Below the pieces are notes generated by a model. The model did not search any database, was not told the DNA's origin, and saw nothing but the letters and a program-made list of their open reading frames with translations. Position numbers and translations under genes: made by a program. Positions 26,437-34,743 of a stretch of DNA of 64,000 nt are shown here, one piece after another. Source of the DNA: JAGQVA01 sp041391725 (GTDB taxonomy: Bacteria > Bacteroidota > Bacteroidia > J057); NCBI GenBank assembly GCA_041391725.1, contig JAWKNL010000012.1, positions 85,235-149,234 of the forward strand, written 5' to 3'. Position 1 is the first letter of the stretch; the number at the start of each line of letters is the position of its first letter.

Positions 26437-27321
26437 TCACGTTCGTACAGAAACAGCTTTGGGTGCAATCATCATTACTGCACGAAATAAGGCCTGTACG
26501 TGAGCGAATTTTCCGGTAAACAGATACCGCGATGCCGTGCGCGGCACTACTACTGTATAAAAATAGAAAAGAAAAAAAACATACTGATACCACCGCGTAT
26601 TGCGCTGCATAAATCGGATGCGGTTTCGGTTGTAATAGTAAGTCCAAAGGGTGCTTTCTCCGCCCACGCTCAACGAGGCGTGGTGATATACGATCGCCTT
26701 AGGGTCAACCAGCAACTGGAACCCTTTCCTTCGCATCTGTTCGCACCAGTCGAGTTCTTCATAATAAAGAAAAAATTCTTCGGGCATAAGCCCTGTTGCT
26801 TCGATCGCTGTACGTCTGACCAGCATGGCAGCACCGTGCAGATAGGCAGTGGTGCAGGTGTTGACAAATTGCCCGGTGTCGTGCTGTCCCTTGCCAATCG
26901 CATGATTTCTCCCGGTCCAGGGATTAATCGCCGTATAGCCTGCATACTGAATGACGCCGGGAGGCGTTACGTAGTGGATCACCGGACTGACTCCGGCAGC
27001 CGAAGGATGACTTTCCAGGGTGTGCAACAGTTTTTCCAGCAGGTCTGGTGTCACAACGACATCGTTGTTGAGAAAAAACAGGTATTCGCCCCGTGCAGCC
27101 TGAATGCCAAGGTTGTTGCCTCCTGCAAATCCGAGATTTTCACGGCTCAGAATAAACCTGACTTCCGGAAACGATTGCTGAAAAACCTGATCCGGCGGAT
27201 TTTCAGAGGCATTGTCCACCACAATGATTTCATATTCCGGGCCGCGAAGGTGGCTGCACGATTCGAGAAAAGTGCGGGTAGCTTCCGGCTGGTTATAATT
27301 AATGGTGATAATAGAAATCAT
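26437..27321 (-). CDS. Family 2 glycosyltransferase, rhamnosyltransferase-like
   Basis: A 294-residue GT-A glycosyltransferase. MISIITINYNQPEATRTFL, the nucleotide-sugar region EIIVVDNASEN, NLGFAGGNNLGIQAARGEYLFFLNNDV (DxD-equivalent NND) and EEFFLYYEELDWCEQMRRKG are those of GT2 enzymes of the WbbL/rhamnosyltransferase type. The C terminus carries an amphipathic region (YVFFLFYFYTVVVP) likely to hold it at the membrane. It overlaps the upstream glycosyltransferase by four bases (ATGA) and is the last gene of the exopolysaccharide operon. Donor and acceptor are not determinable. Confidence 0.9.
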   Translation of the reverse strand: MISIITINYNQPEATRTFLESCSHLRGPEYEIIVVDNASENPPDQVFQQSFPEVRFILSRENLGFAGGNNLGIQAARGEYLFFLNNDVVVTPDLLEKLLHTLESHPSAAGVSPVIHYVTPPGVIQYAGYTAINPWTGRNHAIGKGQHDTGQFVNTCTTAYLHGAAMLVRRTAIEATGLMPEEFFLYYEELDWCEQMRRKGFQLLVDPKAIVYHHASLSVGGESTLWTYYYNRNRIRFMQRNTRWYQYVFFLFYFYTVVVPRTASRYLFTGKFAHVQALFRAVMMIAPKAVSVRT

Positions 27322-28523
27322 CCGCGGGGCGTGTTGGGGGTTTCGGTTTCTTCGTGCGGGGTATGGATAAATTGGCGGTTGGCGCCCTTTAATTTAAACA
27401 ACAGGAAAAACATGGTCAGGAAAGTGCGCGGAAGACTGGCAAGCGCAAGGAAAAATTTGCGGTTGTAAAAACTAAAGGGAACAGCAAGCATAAGGGCAAG
27501 TGCCAGCCCTCCGGCCATTGCCCACCATACACTCACCGGAAGGTAAAGCCAGCCCTGCAACAGGGTAACCACAATTGACACAACTCCCAGCAGACCTATA
27601 TTGAGCACTCTGGGGAGCTGAATATTGCGCAGTACTGCGCTGTTGAAAAGGGAGAAATCTCCCATGAAAAGCGCCCGCATGCCTGTGCCGAAGTTTTTGG
27701 CCAGATACTGGTACTGACTGGCGATCCAGCGTCTCCGCTGGTTGGCAAATGCCTCCTGCCGGCTGACTTTTTCGTCATAGACCATCGCGTCGGGAATGTA
27801 CCGGACCTTAATCCCTCTTTTCCCCAGCCGCACTTCCATGTCACGGTCAAATCCACCGGTGGCTTCCATTTCGCCAATAATCTCGGCAAAAGGGGAGTAA
27901 GCGACCGCCATACCCGACCCGGAAAGCGACGCCGAAAGCCCCAGTACCGTGCTTCCTGCACGGTAAATATGATTGTTGAGGATTTCACTGAGTCCGTCGA
28001 GAACGGCAAGCTGCGTATTGCTGTTTTTGGCGGTTCTCCTCCCCTGTAAAGCCAGATGACCCGACAAAAAAGCCGCCGCTATTTTGGAGAGGAAATCATT
28101 CTCCATGACATTGTCAGCGTCGAGTATAACCACCAAATCATAGTTTCTACTTAGCGACCTGATGGCTGCCTGAAGTGCTTTGACTTTGGTGCTTTGTGAA
28201 AAGGTTACTTCTACCACTTTTACCGGCAGTTGGTGCAACTGAGTGAGCGTGGCTGATTGCAGTGAGTCTGCAATGACAATGACTTCGTAGTTTTCGTGCG
28301 GATAACGCTGATGAAGTGCACGGGTAGCGGAGGAAACGATTACCGCATCTTCCCTGTAAGCCGGAATCAGAACCGCGACCCGCGGCAGATCAGGTCCGGC
28401 AGAAGGCTGTATGGTTTTTCGGGAGAGGAATACACCTGCGACCGAAAATACCAGTGTATAGACGACCACATACAGAAAATAGCTAAAAACAATCAGCTCA
28501 ATAACGATCATTGATAGTTTCAA
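27318..28523 (-). CDS. Processive-type membrane glycosyltransferase, family 2
   Basis: A 401-residue protein with an N-terminal helix (IELIVFSYFLYVVVYTLVF), a GT2 catalytic domain and three or four C-terminal helices. The D, DxD, D, Q/RxxRW set of processive synthases is visible: VIVIADS, VILDADNVME, ATGGFDRDMEVRL and NQRRRWIASQ. This is the hyaluronan/cellulose-synthase-like architecture that makes and threads a polymer through the membrane, although short examples also add single sugars. It follows the tyrosine-kinase-like protein at once (stop and start one base apart) and overlaps the next gene. The product is unknown. Confidence 0.9.
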   Translation of the reverse strand: MKLSMIVIELIVFSYFLYVVVYTLVFSVAGVFLSRKTIQPSAGPDLPRVAVLIPAYREDAVIVSSATRALHQRYPHENYEVIVIADSLQSATLTQLHQLPVKVVEVTFSQSTKVKALQAAIRSLSRNYDLVVILDADNVMENDFLSKIAAAFLSGHLALQGRRTAKNSNTQLAVLDGLSEILNNHIYRAGSTVLGLSASLSGSGMAVAYSPFAEIIGEMEATGGFDRDMEVRLGKRGIKVRYIPDAMVYDEKVSRQEAFANQRRRWIASQYQYLAKNFGTGMRALFMGDFSLFNSAVLRNIQLPRVLNIGLLGVVSIVVTLLQGWLYLPVSVWWAMAGGLALALMLAVPFSFYNRKFFLALASLPRTFLTMFFLLFKLKGANRQFIHTPHEETETPNTPRG

Positions 28524-30707
28524 TCATTGATTCAGATTGCGCATTTCCACCTTGTTGAGCACCGATCCCATCAGTTTACCCTGACTTTCGAGGGATTTGA
28601 GATACTCGATAGAGGCGAGATCTGCGGCATCGATGGAAGAGTTTGCCGCAAAAACGGGCAATACTTTGGCCGCATAACGGCTCAGCTCCTGAGAGTCTGC
28701 GTATTTGTTGAGTGGCGCACCTTCCATGAGGATATGGTCATATTGCTCTGACAATTCGATCAGAAGGTTTTCAAATTCTTCTTCATTGAGGATCTCGGCA
28801 GGAGAGAAATTGCCGCCTTCGCATCCGATGACATCCACGCCCTTAAAGACCGAACTGGAAACCAGCGCCTTTTTTGGCATGTCTTTCTGGATATATTTTT
28901 CCAGCGAAGGAGACGCACCGGTGATCTGTGTAAGCGAATTATCTTTGAAATTGGTGTCAATAATCAGGATTTTTTTTCCGCTGAGGCTGAGCGAGTAGGC
29001 CAGCGAAATCAGCAGGGAGGTTTTTCCCGAATCTTTTTTTGTGCTGGTAATGAGCAGCGTTTTGGGGCCTTCTTCGATGATTTCGTGTCTCACTTTGCGA
29101 AGAAGCTGTTTGTAGTTTTCCAGGCTGGGGTTTTTATGTGTTTCGTTGAAGAGGGAAACGAGGTCGAGATTGGTATTGGTAAGGCGGTTGAGTGGTGCGA
29201 GGTATTTCAGCCCCGTTTGTTTTGTAAAATTGGAAGGATAGCGGATGCTGGTGTCGAGGTATTCCATGAGGAAAATACCCGATATGCACAGGATCAGAGT
29301 AATCAGCCCGCTCAATACCGTTAGCATCAGGGTTTTTGAAGGTTCGGGTTTGTCGGGTGGCTGTACAAATTCTACCTGACTGACAGCGCCGAGGGTAGCA
29401 TTTTGAGAAGCCATTTTGGCATCATTCAGCTTGTTGAGCACGGTAAGATAGGCATCGCGGGCCAGTTCAACTTCTTTTCCATAGGAAGAAGGCGTGGCTT
29501 CACTGACCGTGAAGGTGCCGGCCTGATTTCCAAGCCTTTTGAGCTCTCTGTCAATGGCGGTAATTCTTCCTCTGGCGATTTCTATCCGGAGTTCGGCATC
29601 AATTTTCTGATTGATGAGTCTTTTGCGTTCACTGTCAGGTGTGCCGTATTGTTCGGATACAGACTGAAAGAGCTCCTCGGCGAGTTCGCGGCGGGTAGTA
29701 GCCAGTGAATCGAGGATTCCCTGCGCTTTAAAGCCCATGCGGACATATTTGTTGTTGAGTCTTCCGAGCCTGTTGCGCAGTATCATGGTCTGGCTTCCGC
29801 TGCGGGTAACTTCGGTTTCGAGATAAGGTTTTTTTTCATTGCTGGTAAAGTAGTTGTCAATTTCGATCAGCTTCCTTTCGGCAGAGAAAATTTCCTGATT
29901 GGCTTTTTCTCTCTCGGTTTCCAGGTCTGTTACCAGCGTAAGAATATCCTGGGCAGAATTGGTCGGGTCAGATACGCCTTCGGCTTTCCGGTAGGTATCC
30001 CATGCCTGCATTTTTTCGTCCAGATCACGCTTTTTCTCTCCCAGCATCTGCGAAAAATAGCTCACACTGTTGCGCGCCTGGGAGGCCTGTGAGCGGCTGT
30101 AAAAGCGAATAAACTCCTGACAGAGCGTATTGACAACGAGGGCAGACAGATACGGGCTTTCCGATTCGTATTCAATGCTTATAAAATCGGTGCCGGGAAT
30201 GCGCTTGACAATCAGGTCTTCGCGGAGAGAATTATCGTCATAACCCAGGCGGCGGAGGATATCAATATGCTTTCGCTCAAGTTCATCGGTAGAAAGCAAA
30301 ACCTGAAGGGAGTCGAGGCGGGTTTTATAGCGTTTTCGGGCTACACGTATTTCATCGGCAGAGTACATGGTGCGGATACCGGCGAGATTGCGCATCGGCT
30401 CGGTATTGTCGAGGTCGTGGAGAATGAGTTGGTACGATACAAGGCTCAGCACCTGCGGTGACTGCACCAGTTCTTCCATTCCCCTGAATTTGGCCTCAAT
30501 CTCATATTTCTGCTTACCCTGCATATCGCTGAGGGAAAATATTTCATCATTGCCCTCGGTGATACCGGTGGACAAGCGCGCATTTGCCCTGTATTTTTTC
30601 GGGGCATTACGTGTGATCAGAAAGGTCGTGATCATGGCGAGTGCAGTGACCGCCAGGATCAGCCATTTTCTCCTAAGCAATACTCTTGTAAAATGCAAAA
30701 GGTCCAT
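28524..30707 (-). CDS. Wzc-like polysaccharide co-polymerase with degenerate BY-kinase domain
   Basis: A 727-residue protein starting at ATG 30707. Residues 1 to about 480 are a Wzz/GumC-type chain-length domain with two membrane helices (LILAVTALAMITTFLI; MLTVLSGLITLILCISGIFL) around a long periplasmic coiled coil. Residues about 540-727 are a cytoplasmic BY-kinase-like ATPase: Walker A TSTKKDSGKTSLLISLAYSL and Walker A' ILIIDTNFKDNS, where the usual DADLR-type sequence is altered. The C-terminal tyrosine cluster of true Wzc kinases is absent (it ends LNKVEMRNLNQ). It may bind ATP and set polymer length without the usual autophosphorylation cycle. Confidence 0.87.
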   Translation of the reverse strand: MDLLHFTRVLLRRKWLILAVTALAMITTFLITRNAPKKYRANARLSTGITEGNDEIFSLSDMQGKQKYEIEAKFRGMEELVQSPQVLSLVSYQLILHDLDNTEPMRNLAGIRTMYSADEIRVARKRYKTRLDSLQVLLSTDELERKHIDILRRLGYDDNSLREDLIVKRIPGTDFISIEYESESPYLSALVVNTLCQEFIRFYSRSQASQARNSVSYFSQMLGEKKRDLDEKMQAWDTYRKAEGVSDPTNSAQDILTLVTDLETEREKANQEIFSAERKLIEIDNYFTSNEKKPYLETEVTRSGSQTMILRNRLGRLNNKYVRMGFKAQGILDSLATTRRELAEELFQSVSEQYGTPDSERKRLINQKIDAELRIEIARGRITAIDRELKRLGNQAGTFTVSEATPSSYGKEVELARDAYLTVLNKLNDAKMASQNATLGAVSQVEFVQPPDKPEPSKTLMLTVLSGLITLILCISGIFLMEYLDTSIRYPSNFTKQTGLKYLAPLNRLTNTNLDLVSLFNETHKNPSLENYKQLLRKVRHEIIEEGPKTLLITSTKKDSGKTSLLISLAYSLSLSGKKILIIDTNFKDNSLTQITGASPSLEKYIQKDMPKKALVSSSVFKGVDVIGCEGGNFSPAEILNEEEFENLLIELSEQYDHILMEGAPLNKYADSQELSRYAAKVLPVFAANSSIDAADLASIEYLKSLESQGKLMGSVLNKVEMRNLNQ

Positions 30708-30794
30708 ATCTATACAAATAAAACACGCCTGCGAAATAATCAAATTAAATGGAGGAAAAAGGAACGTATTCTTTTTTCTCCTAACAAATAATCA

Positions 30795-32024
30795 TTACAA
30801 ATATCTTATATTCAATAAAAATGCCACCCACAGTACCAGACTTGCAATTCCTGCAAGTAACGACAAAAATAATGGTGCCTGATGAAAAGGAAACCTGACT
30901 TTTCCGTCGGAAACCTTCCGCAGAGAATGAGAAAGGCTCACCGCCGTATCTTTGGCAGACTTCAGCTTGCCCAGCACTTCAAGGTATGCAGTTTTGGCCA
31001 CTTCGACTTCCTGCCGGTAAGGTGCCAGCGCAGTTTCTTCCTTAATGGCAAGTTTGCCTTTAAGATAGTGAATTTGTTGTTCTATAAACTGTTTTCTCGC
31101 AAGCGCACTGCCCAACTCGACCATAAGTTCTCTGTCATCATCCGAAATATTACCCTTTATGTCGGCTGTCCGGATAATAGCAGGTGTCTGTTTGCTTTTT
31201 TGCTTGTTTAGCATGGCGGTTTTCAGGCTTTCAATTAATTCTTCTTCTTCTTTCCTGTTGATTTCCAGTGTGCTGATCCGGGAAAGTATGCCTGCAATTT
31301 CTGAATGCATCGCCTGTCCACGAATAAATTCCCGGTGATATTGCAGGCGGACAGATTTTTCTTCCAGATCTTTTCTCCTTTGTTCCAGCAGTTTTTCCAG
31401 AAGGTCAACCGATTTTTCCATTCTTTCTTTTCCTACTACTTCATAATAGCGGATATATTCGTCTGCATACGTGTTGACCATATAAGCTGCGATATCAGAC
31501 GCATCGGCATGCGCATGAATGCTGATTTTTTCGGTGTCTGGAATCCGCCTTACCGAAATCCGCTCCCCGATTTTTTCGGGTGTATAATTCATTCTTACCA
31601 GTATATCGCTGATCATACTGTCGATGGAAGAAGTCGAAAGCCCTAATTGCAGATTGTTTAGTTTCTCCTGCATGATTTTGCCTGCAAATTCCAGCATCTC
31701 CGGAGGATAGATTTCCCTTATTTCCTCCACATCAGTAAAAGAGGCTTCTCCCAGATCGTGAATCGCCAGCTTGTAGGAAAGCAGGGTCTGCATCCTGGGC
31801 TGGTTCATCGAGGAGGCAATTTCGTGTATGCGGCTGCCCAACTGCTCCTCCGATTCATGGAGATCAAGCGCAATAACCTGAATCCTTGATTCGGCGGTGT
31901 AGGAGCGAGGCAAAATGTAAAAAAGTGCATACGAAAGCACCATGGTCAAAGCCGGGAAAGTAATAATAACCAGACCCGTTTTGATCATCTGCCCCCATCC
32001 TCTGGTTATTTTTCTGTCTTCCAT
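30795..32024 (-). CDS. Wzz-like chain-length determinant protein
   Basis: A 409-residue two-helix membrane protein (VIITFPALTMVLSYALFYIL near the N terminus, LFLSLLAGIASLVLWVAFLL at the C terminus) enclosing a periplasmic coiled coil. Residues about 70-215 align by eye with the other two co-polymerase proteins of the cluster: MQTLLSYKLAIHDLGEASF, LVRMNYTPEKIGERISVRRI and VNTYADEYIRYYEVV. There is no kinase domain. It probably helps set exopolysaccharide chain length. It overlaps the end of the upstream paralogue by 19 bases and lies 87 bases from the next. Confidence 0.85.
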   Translation of the reverse strand: MEDRKITRGWGQMIKTGLVIITFPALTMVLSYALFYILPRSYTAESRIQVIALDLHESEEQLGSRIHEIASSMNQPRMQTLLSYKLAIHDLGEASFTDVEEIREIYPPEMLEFAGKIMQEKLNNLQLGLSTSSIDSMISDILVRMNYTPEKIGERISVRRIPDTEKISIHAHADASDIAAYMVNTYADEYIRYYEVVGKERMEKSVDLLEKLLEQRRKDLEEKSVRLQYHREFIRGQAMHSEIAGILSRISTLEINRKEEEELIESLKTAMLNKQKSKQTPAIIRTADIKGNISDDDRELMVELGSALARKQFIEQQIHYLKGKLAIKEETALAPYRQEVEVAKTAYLEVLGKLKSAKDTAVSLSHSLRKVSDGKVRFPFHQAPLFLSLLAGIASLVLWVAFLLNIRYL

Positions 32025-33298
32025 AAAAAAAACATCTTATCTTTTAAAGTCCCTGCAATATGAAGGAAAAACACTATGCCCAGTGTAAGCCACAAAAGGT
32101 TGAGCATATTGGGGATTCTCCTGATATTGTTTTGGTCTGTGTTCTGTTGAAGCCTTGGCAGCGTGTGGAAAATGAGGTTAACCATATCATTTGCGCTGTG
32201 CAGGGCTTCTGCAAATTCTTTACTATCCGTTTCTATATGTTTTCGGGGAATGATTACCCACGTTTTGTCACCATACCAGGGTGCAATTGCCTGGTGTTTT
32301 TCCTCCAACTGGCTGTCAATGGTACTGATCTCCTCTCCCAGTTGTCTTAGCCGTTCGGTCATCATGTCAATGGTTCGTGCCATCGTCTGATAATTTTCAG
32401 CAGGGTAGGTATCCCTTTCTTTTTTTAAGAATTTCAGGATATTCTGGCTCTCCGAGATGAGTCCGTAACCTTCCTTCAATTTCACTTCTCTGCTGATTTC
32501 CAACGCCTTGATTTGTTGTATTACCGGGCGGGTCTGCGCATTTTCGGTGATGTTAAACACTTTTAGGAGGGGATAATGCGGGTGCAGCCAGTATTTATGG
32601 CCATCGACTTTCATCGCAAACCGCTCCTCTTCGAATTCCGGGTTCCAGGTATCGGCTATCACGTTGAGTTGTTGCTGGATGACGCCCATCTCATTCTGTG
32701 CGTTTGCAAGTAGTAAGTCTCTGTCAACTCTGGCAATCTCTCTGCAAAGGTCATTAATGACAAAAGCCGAAAGCAGCCTGTGCTCAGATGAAAATGCCAG
32801 AATGCCCGTCTGCCCGTTATTTTCCCATTTCAGTTTCAGGTGCGGCTTGAGGGAATGTGTGTCATACCCCATTTTCAGCAAAAACTCCTGTGTCTGAATA
32901 TCTGCCAGAAGACCGGTATCGCCTTCTTCGAGGTATTGGGCAAGAATCGCCCTGATTCTGATTTTTTCTGCGCTGGCCATATGGGCAGGTAGCGGTCGAA
33001 AAGATTCCCGGGCGGTGAGGTCGTGCACTGCCAGGCGGATGCCGGTGTTGCGGAGTGCCTTATAGATCAGGGTTTTTTCCAGACTTTGAACGGGAAGCTG
33101 AAATGTATTGCGAAAAGGTTCGGGCAATTCGGGTAAAAATACCGTGAGTGAGTCGGGGCGGATGCTCACCTGGGTTTGGTATGTGAAAGAATCTGTACTT
33201 CTTACCATGACCCAGCCACTCAGCAACAGAAATGCTGCCAGAATAATTTTTCCGGTTCGGGAACCTGTCAAGGATAATATGTCTTGCACAATCCGCAT
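32006..33298 (-). CDS. Divergent Wzz-like protein, first gene of exopolysaccharide operon
   Basis: A 430-residue protein with N- and C-terminal hydrophobic segments (KIILAAFLLLSGWVMVRS; MLNLLWLTLGIVFFLHIAGTL) and a long periplasmic region. Blocks such as LIYKALRNTGIRLAVHDLTA, LLKMGYDTHSLKPHLKLKW and SAFVINDLCREIARVDRDLL match equivalent blocks in the two downstream co-polymerases, so all three derive from one ancestor. The coiled-coil part has been replaced by a less regular stretch (NPEFEEERFAMKVDGHKYWL). It lacks a kinase domain. Its exact role is not predictable. Confidence 0.75.
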   Translation of the reverse strand: MRIVQDILSLTGSRTGKIILAAFLLLSGWVMVRSTDSFTYQTQVSIRPDSLTVFLPELPEPFRNTFQLPVQSLEKTLIYKALRNTGIRLAVHDLTARESFRPLPAHMASAEKIRIRAILAQYLEEGDTGLLADIQTQEFLLKMGYDTHSLKPHLKLKWENNGQTGILAFSSEHRLLSAFVINDLCREIARVDRDLLLANAQNEMGVIQQQLNVIADTWNPEFEEERFAMKVDGHKYWLHPHYPLLKVFNITENAQTRPVIQQIKALEISREVKLKEGYGLISESQNILKFLKKERDTYPAENYQTMARTIDMMTERLRQLGEEISTIDSQLEEKHQAIAPWYGDKTWVIIPRKHIETDSKEFAEALHSANDMVNLIFHTLPRLQQNTDQNNIRRIPNMLNLLWLTLGIVFFLHIAGTLKDKMFFLWKTEK

Positions 33299-33532
33299 GG
33301 CAAAAATTAAGCAGCCCTTTTACCCCTGACCTGAAAACCTTTGATTCTCAATCAGAATACCAGATATGCCAGAGGTTTCAACTTAGTAAATATACTTCAT
33401 CGGCAGGGCGAAACATACATTATAGCGGCTGGCTGCCCTTCTATTGGTCTGACCGGGGAAAAATCACTGGTGAGTAGTTATATAGCTCCGCTTTTGTTGA
33501 GTAATCTTTGGCCGAATTGCCTACCTTTGTGT

Positions 33533-34729
33533 ATGCTTCTGGTTTTCGAAATTTTCTTCTGGAGCTTCCTTGCAGCTACTTTTTATGCCTACGTGGGATA
33601 TGGCCTGGTTTTGTATATCCTGTTGAAAATCAGGCAAAGGAATGTTCCTCCGGCAAATTTTTCGGATGACTTTTATCCCCCGGTTACTATCGTGATTGCT
33701 GCATACAATGAGGCAGAATTGCTGGCGGAAAAAATCGCCAATACCCTTGCCCTTGACTATCCCCGTGAACTGCTGAAAATAATATTTGTCACTGATGGCT
33801 CTGACGATAAGAGTACAGATATACTCGCGCAATACCCTGAAGTGATTTCGGCACACAGGCCGGAGAGAAAAGGCAAACTGGCTGCTGTAACACGTGTTTT
33901 GCCTGCAGTGACTACCCCGTTTACCGTATTTACCGATGCCAATACCCTGTTAAATGCCCAGGCACTAAAACTGATTTTGCGGCATTTTTCAAACCCCGCT
34001 ACCGGTGCAGTGGCCGGAGAAAAACGCATCCGGGTGAAAGGTGAAGATGCTGCCGCAGGGGCGGGAGAAGGGTTTTACTGGAGGTATGAATCGCGGCTGA
34101 AGAAATGGGATGCTCAGTTACATTCGGTAGTTGGAGCGGCAGGGGAATTGTTTGCCATACGAACCAGCCTGTTTGAGATTCTACCCGAAGATACCCTGAT
34201 AGAAGATTTTGTGCTTACGATGAAAATTGCCCAAAAGGGTTTTCGGGTAGCATATGAACCAGCGGCTTTTGCCCTGGAAGCTCCATCGGAGTCTATAAAA
34301 GAAGAACTAAAACGCAAAGTGCGAATTTCTGCCGGGGGCCTGCAGGCTGTCTGGCGTTTATCTTCTCTGCTCAATATTTTTCGCTACGGCTGGCTGTCTT
34401 TTCAGTATATCTCTCACCGCGTTCTTCGGTGGACGCTGGCACCTTTGGGGCTTCCCATCGTTTTTCTGACCAATATTGCCCTTGCCATTGACGGTGGATG
34501 GTTCTATCAATTGAGCATGGGTGTGCAGATATTATTTTATCTGGCCGCACTGACCGGCTATTTCCTTGAAAATCATAAAATAAGGCTGAAAATTTTGTTT
34601 ATACCCTATTATTTCTGCCTCATGAATTACGCAGTGTACGCAGGTTTTTTCCGACTGGTCACGGGGCGCCAGTCTGTACTTTGGGAAAAAGCGCAGCGGG
34701 AAATGGTGCTAAAAAAAGATATTCAATAA
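33533..34729 (+). CDS. Family 2 glycosyltransferase with membrane helices
   Basis: A 398-residue protein starting at ATG 33533; the longer in-frame extension to 33341 does not look coding. An N-terminal helix (FFWSFLAATFYAYVGYGLVLYILL) is followed by a GT2 domain: VTIVIAAYNEAELLAEKIAN, FVTDGSDDKSTDIL, FTDANTLLNAQAL (DxN in place of DxD), VVGAAGELFAIR and LIEDFVLTMKIAQKG. Two or three helices end the protein. QxxRW is absent, so it is probably non-processive. It is divergent from the Wzz operon and probably belongs to the same polysaccharide locus. Confidence 0.87.
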   Translation: MLLVFEIFFWSFLAATFYAYVGYGLVLYILLKIRQRNVPPANFSDDFYPPVTIVIAAYNEAELLAEKIANTLALDYPRELLKIIFVTDGSDDKSTDILAQYPEVISAHRPERKGKLAAVTRVLPAVTTPFTVFTDANTLLNAQALKLILRHFSNPATGAVAGEKRIRVKGEDAAAGAGEGFYWRYESRLKKWDAQLHSVVGAAGELFAIRTSLFEILPEDTLIEDFVLTMKIAQKGFRVAYEPAAFALEAPSESIKEELKRKVRISAGGLQAVWRLSSLLNIFRYGWLSFQYISHRVLRWTLAPLGLPIVFLTNIALAIDGGWFYQLSMGVQILFYLAALTGYFLENHKIRLKILFIPYYFCLMNYAVYAGFFRLVTGRQSVLWEKAQREMVLKKDIQ

Positions 34730-34743
34730 AACACGCGACAGTA

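Noticed and set aside
26500..27468. 322-residue plus-strand frame over the glycosyltransferase genes
   Set aside because: It is antisense to two motif-complete glycosyltransferases and has no recognisable domain or start signal.
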